Source: Phaeosaccion multiseriatum
Lineage: Eukaryota > Ochrophyta, other classes
Direction: 5' to 3'
Assembly: GCA_965112735.1 (NCBI GenBank)
Contig: OZ218958.1
Location: 2,170,001-2,234,000 of the forward strand
DNA length: 64,000 bases
The position numbers and the translations under genes are program-made. The notes beneath the pieces were generated by a model. That model made no database searches and was not told where the DNA came from. It saw only the letters and a program-made list of their open reading frames with translations. This document shows, in pieces, positions 1 through 10,160 of this stretch (its first letter is position 1; the number at the start of each line of letters is the position of its first letter).

Positions 1-74
1 CAGTGTCGAGTCTAATTTTTGTGTTTTGGGCCTCGCTTGTTTCTCATTCTCTCCCTCCTTCCCTCTCGCCCTTG

Positions 75-439
75 ATGGACTCTCAGGCGGGCAAATCATG
101 CGACCGTTCATCGGAGGTAAGTTGCGTCGCCTGTTTGACTCGTTTTGTTTTGTTTGACTTTGTACAGCTCCTTTCAGTTTGTTGACCCTAACCCTGACCC
201 TGGCCGCGGACTGTGTGCTTGTGCTCTTACTTGCAGGGGAACGAGGACGACGACCTCTCCTCTGTGACGGCCCTGCCCGAGCACGTCAAGAACTTGCACC
301 TGTGTGAGGAGTTCGTGGCGGAAAGGTGAGGGAGGGAGGTGGTGAGGCACCCGACCACCTACCTGCTTGCTCCCCCACCCGACCCCACCCGACCACCTAC
401 CTGCTTGCTCCCCCGACTCTCTCTCTCTCTCTCTCTCTC

Positions 440-474
<35 letters not shown>

Positions 475-1352
475 CCACTGCGCTCGATGGTATCTGGGGC
501 TTTGCTCTGATCTGTCTTACTCTCACACGACGTGTCAACGAAACAGATACTTTTCTGCAGCGCAGGCTGCCTACCTCACACACGCCTACATACAGCACTT
601 CCGGCATGGGGACGGGGACGAAGGGGCGTCCGAATCAGTGACGTGCCTCGTCGTCTCTCTGTTCAGCCGAATCGTGGACCTGCACAACTTTGACATTGTG
701 CTGGGAGTGCTCTCGGACAAGGAGAAGGCCGGCGTACACCATCGCGTGGGGCTGCTCAACATTATGAACATTTGCAAGCCGGAGGGGTGCTGGCAGCTCT
801 CACTCAATCGGAGGGAAGAGCGACAAGTGGCCAAGATCATCATCCACCTCGCCATTGTGGAGCCTGGAGACAACATGCTGGATATGTCCTTTCGCTGGTC
901 TCGGCACGAGCCACCTGTCGGGGGTTGGCAGCTGCCCCGGAGGTGGCTCACGGAAGAAGGGATACCAACGAGAGGCGTCATCTCGCTGACCTACGCCAGC
1001 ATCAAGCCCGACTGGGAGCTGCGAAGGACGCTGGCGGGTACTGTCACGCTCCCATCGCCCACCAAGGAAGCCATCAAGGTATGGTATGGTGTGTGTTTTG
1101 TTTTGTTCGCTGCAGGCACGTTGTCTTCAAGTGTTTGTAGGGAAGAGCTGTCTCCGGACGTGACCTTCTGTCTGTCTGGCTGTACTGCTCCCCTCCCTCC
1201 CCTTCCGGTTTTCCCCTCGGCAGGAGTGGGGCGGCAGCACGTTCATGAACTCGGACAGGGACGCCATCGACCAAGTGTGCGTGTCGCACGGGGTGGAGTT
1301 CTTCTACGGAGCCACGCCCGAGTGGTTCAGCCCGTCCAAGGAGGTTGTATAG
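75..1352 (+). CDS. conserved protein of unknown function
   Basis: Proposed exons are 75-116, 237-325, 547-1078 and 1224-1352; all junctions are GT-AG and keep one frame, giving about 263 residues ending in TAG. I do not recognise the family with certainty. The large third exon looks strongly conserved: a helical segment (LFSRIVDLHNFDIVLGVLS) is followed by a Trp-rich region with motifs REERQVAKIIIHLAIVEPGD and GGWQLPRRWLTEEGIP. There is no signal peptide or membrane segment, and an intracellular role is likely. The start at 75 is the first in-frame ATG; only 74 bases lie upstream, so the gene could begin outside the window. Intron 2 (326-546) holds a CT run followed by a GT run directly before its acceptor. 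The downstream RING-BRCT gene on the same strand starts 187 bp after this stop. Confidence 0.7.
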
Positions 1353-1539
1353 GAAGGAGCAGAGCACGTATGAACTTAAAAACCCTTCTCACTTCTCTGG
1401 AAGAAATGGGTTGGGCGGTCCTCGCTCCTCGTTCGATCGTCCTCTCAGAATTTCGCGCCAGAACCATTTGGGGGCAATTTAAATTCAAACTCCCATCGGC
1501 CTTCAGCCCTCCCTTTCATTACTCTCCACCCTTTTAGAG

Positions 1540-4500
1540 ATGGACGAGGCTGGGGGTGGTGATGAAGGCATGGTCTGGAAGAGGGCTCCTGATCTCGGAA
1601 AGCTACGCAAGCTGGCGTTGTGTCCCCTCTGGTACGTCCTCTGCTGCTTGCAAGGTTTAAGGACCTTGGCGGGAATTAAACATCTCTTTTGCGCGCCTGC
1701 CCCTCTTTCTCCCCCTTTGGTGTGATTGAACTCTGTTCTCCTCAGCAAGGGGATTCTGCAGGACCCGCACAAGTTGAGGAGCTGCAACTGTGTGATGTGC
1801 AAGGAGTGCCTCGAGGAGAGGCTGTGGGACCAATCGGTGTGCCCTGACTGTGGGCTGCCCGCACTGCCCCAAGACATGAAGCCCAGCCAGCTCGTGGGGA
1901 ACATTGTTCGCAGTTACCAGGGGCTAGAGAAGGTCTATCAAGCGCATGTGCTTATGAAAGCCGGAAAAGGAGGGGGAATCGCTGCTGTTGGTAATTCGAA
2001 TGCGTGGGGCGGTGGAGGCTGTACAAGCAGCGGGAGGAGCAGCAGCAGCAGGGGTGGTGTTCAGCCAGACGCATCAAGGGGGGGGGGGGTAAACGTTAGC
2101 GAATCGTGGGTGGGGAGGGAGGCAGCTAGCCAAGACCTTTCTGAGAGGCTCAGTGCTGCTGCTGCTGCTGCCGAGACAGTGGCGCCCCTGCCTTTGAAGG
2201 AGAGAAGCCCAAATAGGAGGAGTACTGACATGCCCAACCCCACAGAGATGATGGACGACGGCCCGTGCCAAACGGAAAGTGTAGGTAGAGGGAGGGACTG
2301 CAACGACGTCACTTTAGAGGGTGGGTCTTGGCCGCAGGGAGGAGAAGGGACTGCGGAGGAGAGCTCGAGAGAGAGCAAGAAGGAGAGAGGAGGGGAAGAC
2401 GAAGAGGCAGTGGAAAGCACCACGACACTGGAGAATGGGGTTCCGGAACACGAAGGACAAGGAGAAGAGATGTCTGAATCAGAGGGTGGCGCTCTGCTAA
2501 TGTCCCTCGCGCCTCTGGTGAGAGAGGACGAGTCTCAGCGGCCCTCATCTTCCCCGCAGCGCTCGCCCCGAATAGCAGGGCCTGTGCCTGAGACTTTGCC
2601 TGAGGCCCTCCCATCTCAGGATGTGGCGGAGAGCTATGTATATGATGAGTTCTTGCTGGAGCATGCTCTTCCTGCTGCGGATCCTGTAGCAGACCTTAGT
2701 CAGGCAGTGGATGATCCAGACGCTGGAGAGGCGGTGTGCGACGAGGTCAGTGAGGGCATTGCCTCCCTTCACCACGAGCAAGCCCCCTTACCGCCGGAGG
2801 ATCGCAGTGAGGGGATAGAAGGGGATGAGGGAGAGGCAGCAGCAAGTCCTACTGCACCGGAGGAGGAGGATGATGACATGACTGCCCCACCCAGCCAGTT
2901 AGACCAACGGGGCGTCGCCGAGCGTCCGAATGCCAACATGAGCGCGAAAACGGGGGCAAGAGATGGACCCCAGAGTAACGACAACGAGCAAAGGCTAGCT
3001 CAGGAGGCCTCCCCTTCTGGATCGGCAGCTCCGCTAGGCGTGGAAAGGATGCAGGACGCTTCGGCCACCTCCCAACGTCGTGTTGCGAACCCTTACTCTC
3101 AGCAGTTGCACGATGTTCTCGCATTCCATAGCAGCGAGTCGGACCAAGGAGGACTAGCTGAGCATCCAAAGGCCAACACGCATGCAGAGGGGGGGGCAGG
3201 AGATGGATCCCAAACCAACACCGAGCAAGGGGACGCCCCTACTGAATCCGTAGCTCCGTTGGGTGTGGAAAGGAGGCAAGAAGCTTCGGTTACCTCTCAA
3301 CGTCGTGTTGCGAACCCTTACTCTCAGCAACTACACGATTATCCCACATCGAGCATCTTTGGCGGCGGCGGTGGCGGCAGGTCCTCGTCTCCTCGCTCAG
3401 AGTGGCAACATCGCCAAAGCGGGGGCGATAGTTTGCGTAGCTTTCGGCGTCCTCGCAACGAGAGCATGGCGAGCTTGCAGCCGACTCCACAGACTCATGA
3501 CGAGGGGGAGGTGTTAACGCCCGACACGCTGGAAGTTGAGAGCAACCTCAGGCAAGAAGAGTGGGGTGCTCTCGAGATGACGAGGGGGGGCAGTAGCAGC
3601 AGCGGTTTGATGAACATTCAGCGCTCACAGCGGGTGGGCATTGTCACTTCTGGGGTGGATGACGAGGACAAGTACTTTCTCTCTGAGCTGCTCCAAAGCG
3701 TAGGCCGGGAGGAGCTGCGGGTGTACAAGGCCATGAACGCCAATGTGACGCACCTTGTGTTGGGGAAGAAGAAGACCACTGTAACCGACGGCCTGTACCG
3801 GTACACTGACACACGTCCAGGCTGGAAGTACGTGATGGCGCTCGGCATGGGTCTGTGGATCGTCAGCATCGATTGGGTGAAGCGATGTCTCTGTGCCGAC
3901 CGCCCGCAGGAGGCGTTGCTTCTGCCGCCAATGCACGACGAGCTGGTGGGAGGTGGCGCAGAGGGGTGCAATTGCGCACCGAAACAAGCCCGAATGAGGA
4001 TGTGCTCTGGTGAGGGAACGCTCTTTAAGGGAGTGTACATTCATCTGGTGGTGGCCTCCGCCGCGGCTCCCCCAGGCTCTATACTGAACGGCGACGTGTG
4101 GTGCGCGCTCATTAAGGACAATGGCGGCTCTGCTACGCTGCACAGACAGGGGTCTGCGTCCCCTCTCGCTGCTGTGGGGGGCAAGAGCCGGCGTTTTGTC
4201 GTCCTCCTAGCAGACGCTCCGGAGGAGGTCCTGGTGACTATGGCTCATAAAGTGTGCCAAGACGTCGATGGGCAGGCTGTGGTGAAGCACACTTGGCTCT
4301 GCAACTGCTTTACAAGTCAGCGGGTACAAGCCCCCACCAGGAGAGAGAGAATGGTCCCTCCTGCAGCAGCAGTAGCAGCACCAGCATCAGAACCAGCACC
4401 AGCACCAGCAGAAAAAGCAAAGAGTCGGATTGTACCCCCCAGCGGCCGGAAGAGAGGCCTTGCCAAAGCTGCTGCTCAGGAGGATGATGACTGTCAAGAA

Positions 4501-4998
4501 GAGGGGCGACAACGTCACCAGCCGCAGGCAGGCATGACGCCTCCCAGTGACGCTGAACCCGATGGCTTTGACTTCTCGCGGGAGTCGGAGACTCGTTCGC
4601 GGGCTGCTATTCTGGAGGAAGAAGCACGTTTGGCGACGGACAGAGACTTTGGAGAAGGAGAATTGAGTCCAGGAGGAGGGCACAGCCAACAGCAGAAGGA
4701 AATCGAGTGTGCGAGGGAACTAGGCAAGCGCATGAGGAAGTGCGGCTACATTGACGCACACATGGAGAGGCACAGTCTGGAGCTCGCCATCTGTGGGCGC
4801 TTGTTTGACAGCGTCTTGAAACCGGAGGACGAGGACGTGTTGAAGAGGCGAGGAATCCCCTTTGCCATCGTGCGAGAGACAGCGAAGAAGTTCGGGCGCT
4901 TTAACGAGGCGGAACAGGAGCGGTTTGAGGATATGAGGCGCAAGTATGACGTGTGGCGCGCCCCAGACAAACACCAAAAGAACAAAGCTCACAAGTGA
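1540..4998 (+). CDS. RING-finger and tandem-BRCT protein, BRCA1/BARD1-like
   Basis: Two exons, 1540-1631 and 1746-4998, encode about 1114 residues. The intron falls inside the RING: exon 1 ends in CPL plus TG and exon 2 completes the Cys. Eight Cys (28, 31, 44, 46, 49, 52, 63, 66) match RING spacing, but the usual His at position 4 is Cys46. Residues about 90-640 are a low-complexity, Ser/Glu-rich linker holding a tandem duplication. Two BRCT repeats follow, about 660-755 (RVGIVTSG to IDWVKRCL) and about 790-890 (LFKGVYIH to HTWLCNCF). A basic helical tail ends the protein. RING at the N-terminus plus paired BRCT at the C-terminus is the BRCA1/BARD1 architecture, so an E3 ligase role in DNA damage repair is inferred. 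Some other BRCT E3 ligase is possible. Confidence 0.8.
2911..3339 (+). repeat. in-frame tandem duplication in the BRCT protein linker
   Basis: Two copies, 2911-3114 and 3151-3339, encode about 65 residues each. They start G(V/L)AE(R/H)P(N/K)AN and end in the nearly identical block SQRRVANPYSQQLHD. The last third of the unit is much more conserved than the rest, which suggests selection on that block or a recent duplication. Confidence 0.85.
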
Positions 4999-5019
4999 GC
5001 TATAGATTAAGTTCCAGTG

Positions 5020-6857
5020 TCATCTCTCTGCTGCAATGTGCTTCTGAATCTTGGCGACTGCCTTAGATGCCAACGTGCGCACCGTAGAGACTGTCCACTT
5101 CCAGCCTGCTTGAACGAAGGAGCCGCTCGAGTCCTCGTCTGGGTAACCAAACTCCGTTGCTTCGTCACAGAGAGTGGGCGCCAGCTGACAAAACAGGCGG
5201 GTGCAGGTGGACTTGACAACGCGCCAAGTGGCCCGAAACTGGAATACGCCGTCTTCCGGACAGCCCAAGGCCCCCCAGAGGCACTGCCGATAGAGTGATT
5301 GAGTGAAGCAGCCAGGAAGGGGTGGTGGTGGTGGCGGTGGTTATCAGGGACAGTCATCACATGGAAGAGAGAGGAGCACTGGAGCAATGACGCAAGACAG
5401 CTGTTCAGCGAGTTAAGCTCACCTCGCTCATTGGGTCCATCGGCGAGTCTCCTCTGTAGACTGAGAAGCTTCCGTCTTCGCCCAGCACGGCGAAGTGAGC
5501 AGGGTTGAACATCGTCATCATGTCCACCTGCCACAGCACGCGCTTGTTAGGCAACACTTCCATGACTGTTGCGAGAGCATCTGAGATCTGTGATGGTGCA
5601 TCCCCTCTAATTTGTGGCCGCGCACCGCCCTCCACTGACCTTATTGCTGCTGAACAACACACCATCCACAAGGCTGGGTGTGCCTGACAGCACCACGAAA
5701 TTGCCATTCTTCTGCACTTCCGCGAAGCACTTCCCTGTCGCCTCATAAGATGCAGTCTCCCAGATCTGAAGGACATTGAATGAAGGAAGTACGTGTTACG
5801 TGCTGGCTGGGTGTACTATCTCAACTCCCTGGGTATGGGGTCTGTTTTGTGCGGAGGGGGAGACAGAGATATGATGTGAGCAACGTACCTTGCGAGCGTC
5901 TTGCGTCCGTTTCGAAGCGCTTGGTCGGCCCCGGCCTCGGAAGACGACAAAGTTGCAATCGTCCTGCAGCACAGCGTGGTACTTGCCCGTCACTGAACTT
6001 ATAAAGGCCCCCACTCCGAGGGACTCCCCCTCTCTAAGCACGTGATCACGCGCCGAACTATACCGCTGCTGCTTCTGCTGCTGGTCTCTCCTGGGCTTGC
6101 CCTGGCTCCCGCCTCTGTTGTCGTGGGTTGTGGAATAGTCATACGTTGCTGTTCTCTGTATGTATACCCCCCCCAAAAGCTCAAAGTCCTGAGCCGTCTT
6201 TTTCTCTCGACCGCCCTCCGAAACCGTTGTGACCACCCGCCGAAACTGCCGCCCCGCCTCATCTTCATAGTCTTGGTACTCCTCGAAGGCCTGCACATAC
6301 TCATCCTGCGGCTGCTGCCACTGCTGCCACTGCTGCTGTTGCTGCTGCCTCTGCTGCTGCCTCTGCTGCTGCTGAACTCCTCCATGAGGACTATAGCTTT
6401 CCCATGGCCAGCCCCAGTCCGCCGCTTCGTCCGAAAAGAAGTCTTCGAACAGGAAAGACGCATCTCCAAACCCTCCCTCGCCTCCCCACCCCTTCATCAA
6501 CTCGTCCTCCCATCGTAAATGGTCCTCCTGCTGTTTCTGCTTCTCGTCCTCCCTCCTCTTTTGCTGATGGCCCAAGAGCTCCCGAAAGCTGTCATAGTCC
6601 CTTCTGGTCTGCTGGTTAGACAGCACTTCGTTGGCCTCTGCAACCTCAGCGAATTTGTCGGTCGCCTCCGGGCTCCCCTTGTTCTTGTCAGGGTGCCAAT
6701 GCTGAGCCTGTTTCCTATAAGCCTTCTTGATTTCCTTCTCGCTGGCATCTTTCTCAACGCCGAGCACCTTGTAGTAGTCCTTCTTGGCGTACTGCTCCTC
6801 CAACTGGCCCCAAGCAGACAACAGCAGCAAGCAAGACAGCAGCAGGCAAAACAACAT
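5020..6857 (-). CDS. secretory-pathway DnaJ protein with lectin-like repeats
   Basis: Four exons on the minus strand: 6857-5889, 5765-5640, 5587-5423 and 5283-5020, giving about 507 residues ending in TGA. Residues 1-17 are a hydrophobic signal peptide. A J-domain follows at about 26-90 with the HPD motif at 55-57 (HWHPDKN), so it should stimulate an Hsp70 such as the ER BiP. Residues about 150-190 are Gln-rich. The C-terminal half contains repeated blocks like [28 protein letters not shown] and [15 protein letters not shown], which resemble bulb-type (B-lectin) beta-prism repeats. A signal peptide, J-domain and B-lectin-like module in one chain suggests an ER co-chaperone that recognises glycans or clients. 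The lectin assignment is by motif only. The divergent neighbour starts 723 bp away. Confidence 0.8.
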
Positions 6858-7067
6858 GCCTGCCTTCGCTGCGATACGGGCCGCGTAGGTCCCGCCTGCC
6901 CTAGGGCGAGAAAAGTGTACGAGGGGCGAAATGTGTTAGAGGGGACTGCCAGAAAGAAACAGGAGAGGGAATGACAGGGAAAGAGTCAAGGAGAGGCAAA
7001 GGTAGGGGGTTAGAGAGAGAGAAAAGAGAGAGAGGGGCGTGGGGGTGACTGAGAGAGACACACGAGA

Positions 7068-7072
<5 letters not shown>

Positions 7073-7132
<60 letters not shown>
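7073..7132. repeat. (GA)n microsatellite
   Basis: An uninterrupted GA dinucleotide run of about 60 bp, preceded by an imperfect GA-rich stretch from about 7012. Confidence 0.9.
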
Positions 7133-7133
<1 letters not shown>

Positions 7134-7134
<1 letters not shown>

Positions 7135-7277
7135 CAAAGCAGTGCGGGTGCAGCGAGAAGTAAGAGGAAACACGGGCCATGGACAATGGGCGCTGTGTAC
7201 GGCTAGCAAAGCAGTGCGGGTGCAGCGAGACATAAGAGGAAACACGGGCCCTAGACAATGGGCGCTGTGTACGACTA
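7134..7277. repeat. 72-bp tandem duplication
   Basis: Two adjacent 72-bp units, 7134-7205 and 7206-7277, differ at only a few positions. Both begin GCAAAGCAGTGCGGGTGCAG and contain CAATGGGCGCTGTGTACG. No coding potential is evident, and the location between divergent starts makes a regulatory role possible. Confidence 0.85.
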
Positions 7278-7580
7278 GCGCACGAGACGCACCTGCCCTG
7301 TGGCAAGGCTGGCGTCTGTGTGCCCCTCGCCTCTCAAGGCTGCTCACAGTCCACTCTTGATGTCCTCTCCTGCTCGCTGTTTCCTCCCAGACCTCTAGCC
7401 TTACCTGTAGCGCGGAGCTGTTCCCTCCTTGCTTGTTTATTGTTTATGGTCCTCTACTCCAACACGTGGAGGGAAATATTTGGATTGCCTAAAAGTAACG
7501 TCTCGAGCGGTCCCCTTCACATGTTGTAATCCACCCCAACGGACACCCTCACTCTCCCCTTAATAATCCTCGTGCTTACA

Positions 7581-8316
7581 ATGTATGACCCTCCCGCTCG
7601 GCAGCAGTCCTGTGCGAGCCAGTGGCAGGCGAACTTTGACAAGCTAGTGAAGAGGACGGAGGTGAAGATCCAGAATCTGCGGCAGGCGACGGAAGACACA
7701 GCACCCGACAGACTGGAAGCTCCCTTGGTTTTTTCGGGGAGGGAACTGGACGACACTAAAGAGCGGGTGGAAAGGCTCTTGGAGCCTACCCGACAGAGGT
7801 CGAGCTGGACTGGGGATGCCTCTACGCAGACAGAGCTCTTTGGCGACGAGATGGCTGCACAAGGGCTGCGCCTCTCCAAGGTGGAAACCTTGTTCCCCCA
7901 GCAGTTGGACTCGGTCAATGAGAGGCTACGGGCTCTGACACGAGCCGTGGAGGCCATGCAGGAGAGTGTGGCCTCAACCATGAAGCAAGTCAAGCAGGCA
8001 GACAAACGACAGGCAATGCACCGGACACGCGCGGACGCTCAGCTCAGAGGAGAGCTGGACGAGCTCCGTAGTGCGCTCATCCTTAACGTCAAGCGCGGCC
8101 GGCAGCAGGGCAGCAAGAGGGAGAGAAATGGTTTCATGGCGCCAGAGACGCTGACAGCTGTGATGGTAGAGCCACGACCAACGTTCGCAGAGGATGACCA
8201 AAAAGCCTGTCTGAGTACATCGGGTGAGATTTCTTTTGGCGAAGGCTTTGGCGAAGCTGTTCTCGAGAGATATGCTACATGGTCAAACGAACTTGCTGGC
8301 GAGAGACATGAGATGA

Positions 8317-8350
<34 letters not shown>

Positions 8351-8586
8351 GGAGGAGGAGGAGGAGGAGGAGGAGGAGGAGGAGGAGGAGGAGGAGGAGG
8401 AGGAGGAGGAGGAGGAGGAGGAGGAGGAGGAGGAGGAGGAGGAGGAGGAGGAGGAGGAGGAGGAGGAGGAGGAGCCAGAGGAAGAGAAGGAAGTGATGAT
8501 GCGAGGAGAAGAAGAGGAGTTGAGAGATAGAAAAGAGGAGGTGGACGAGCGAGGGCAAGGCGAACGAGAATACAGAGAAGAGACGG

Positions 8587-8628
<42 letters not shown>

Positions 8629-9404
8629 AGGAGGAGGAGGAGGAGGAGGAGGAGGAGGAGGAGGAGGAGAAGAAGAAGAAGAAGAAGAAGAAGAAGAAGA
8701 AGAGGAAGGAGGAGGAGGAGTTGGTGGCGGTGGAGGAAGACGAAGAAGAGGAGGTGGTGGTGGTGGAGGTGGTGGTGGTGGAGGAGGAGGAGGCGGAGGA
8801 GGAGGAGGTAGAGGAGGAGGAGTTTTTCGTGCTTCGAGAAGAAGGGGACTTCAGACGCATAGAACAAGACGAACGAGAAGACGGAGAAGCAACGGAAGAG
8901 GGGGGGGAGGAGGAGGAGAAGGTAGTGGTGCGGGGAGAAGAAGTTGAGGTGCGAGGAGAAGAGGAGGTGGGCGAGGAAGAACAAGGCGAACGAGGTGGAG
9001 AAGAAACAGAGCAGGAAGAGGTGGTGGCGGAGGAGCAGGAGGAGGAGGAGGAGGGGGGGGGGGGGTGGAAGGAAAAGAAGGAGGAGGACGTGGAGGAGTT
9101 GGAGATGGTGGAGGAGGGGGAGGAGGTGGTGGTGGTGGTGGAGGAGGAGGAGGAGGAGGAGGAGGAGGAGGAGGAGGAGGAGGAGGAGGAGGAGGAGGAG
9201 GAGGAGGAGGAGGAGGAGGAGGAGGAGGAGGAGAAGGAGGAGGAGGAGGAGGTGATGGTGGAGGAGGAAGAGAAGGGGGAGGAGAAGGAGGAGGCGGAGG
9301 AGGAGGAGGGGGAGGAAGAGGAGGGGGAGGAAGAGGAGGAGGAGGAGGAGGAGTTGGAGGAGTTGGACGTGGTGGAGGAGGAGGTGTTGGAGGTGGTGGA
9401 ATAG
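7581..9404 (+). CDS. coiled-coil protein with very long poly-Glu tracts (unknown function)
   Basis: Single exon with ATG at 7581, about 607 residues to a TAG at 9402-9404. Residues 1-240 have ordinary composition: a basic, helical, probably coiled-coil N-terminus (SQWQANFDKLVKRTEVKIQ, DSVNERLRALTRAVEAMQES). After about residue 245 the protein becomes almost pure Glu, encoded by (GAG)n, with Lys and Val interruptions. The same frame continues past the TAG for 136 codons to a TGA at 9810-9812 and recovers normal composition, so the natural product may be about 744 residues. A nonsense change, a short unseen intron or an assembly error in the repeat are all possible. No family is recognised; the long acidic tail could bind basic proteins such as histones or tubulin, which is only inference. 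Confidence 0.55.
8317..9400 (+). repeat. GAG/GGA trinucleotide repeat region
   Basis: Near-pure (GAG)n occupies about 8317-8473, then about 8625-8700 turning into (AAG)n, then about 9141-9232. Diverged purine-rich GGA/GGT sequence lies between. In the coding frame this is mostly Glu. The complementary strand and other frames give spurious Ser, Leu, Pro or Gly homopolymers. Confidence 0.9.
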
Positions 9405-9812
9405 GAGGTAGTGGAGGAAGAGGCGGTGGAGGAGAAGGAGCATGAGCAGCAGCACCAGCGTAGGGAAGAGAAGCTCGAGGGCGCATCTAGGCCAACCTCG
9501 TCTTGCTCTTACTCATCGACAAGAAGCGAGCTTGACGTCCTGGTGGATTCTCCCAAGAGGGTTGAGCTGGAGTCGTGCTCGTACTCCCCCACACCCTTCT
9601 CCTGGTCCGGCCGACGCCAAGGCTGCTTGTCGCCGCACTCTCCAGGGTCCGATGAGTCTGGTTCCACTGGCAGCATGAGCAGCAGTAGCAGGGGGAGGAC
9701 GAGGACGAGGAGCCCCAGCCCCATGCCGACCTTTACAAGCACGAGGGAGAACATGCGGAGGCTACGGGAGAAAGCCCGTGCCTTTGTTCTGTCTGAGTCA
9801 GACTCGGAATGA
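9405..9812 (+). other. in-frame continuation of the poly-Glu gene after its TAG
   Basis: Directly after the TAG the same frame stays open for 135 further codons. It reads acidic residues, then a Ser-rich low-complexity region (GSTGSMSSSSRGRTRTRSPS) and the tail MRRLREKARAFVLSESDSE, ending in TGA. An ordinary C-terminus after the repeat suggests this was, or is, part of the upstream protein. I cannot tell whether it is reached by splicing or lost. Confidence 0.45.
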
Positions 9813-10160
9813 TAATAGAGCCCGCTCTCCAAACTCGTCACCCCCATCACCCCAGCAGCAGGAGGAGCAGCTCTCTCTCTCTGTATGGCCCCTTCGCTTT
9901 GGCTGAGTCCTTGTTCCTTCAAACTCACACTGGCATACATTTTAAGTGTAATTGACACGGCCAGGCCAGCCCAAGGGCCGGAGCATGTCCCGCTGATTAT
10001 TTTGTTTGCCTCAACTACCACACGACTTTACTACACACCATAGAGAGATATACACACATAGAGAGAGACAGAGAGACGGAGAGGAGGACAGATAGACATA
10101 GAGAGAGACAGACACACAGACAGAGAGAGAGAAGAGAGTCAGCGAGAGAGAGAGAGAGAG
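9813..10160. other. intergenic region between convergent genes
   Basis: About 350 bp between the poly-Glu gene and the Myb gene, presumably holding both 3' untranslated regions. The right half (about 10041-10160) is an imperfect GA/CA microsatellite (agagagacagagag type). No gene seen. Confidence 0.6.

Larger units (their letters stand above)
6858..7580. other. intergenic region between divergent genes
   Basis: This 723-bp gap lies upstream of both the DnaJ gene (minus) and the coiled-coil gene (plus). It contains a (GA)n run and a 72-bp tandem duplication, listed separately. I see no convincing coding exon; open frames through the GA run are Ser/Leu or Arg/Glu artefacts. Confidence 0.6.

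Noticed and set aside
185-207. Telomere-like CCCTAACCCTGACCCTGG
   Set aside because: Only two or three imperfect units, inside the first intron of a gene; not a telomere or a reliable interstitial array.
8283-9486. Long open frames on the minus strand and other plus frames giving poly-Ser, poly-Leu, poly-Pro, poly-Arg or poly-Gly
   Set aside because: They are shadows of the GAG/GGA repeat. Only the frame starting at 7581 has non-repetitive coding sequence before and after the repeat.
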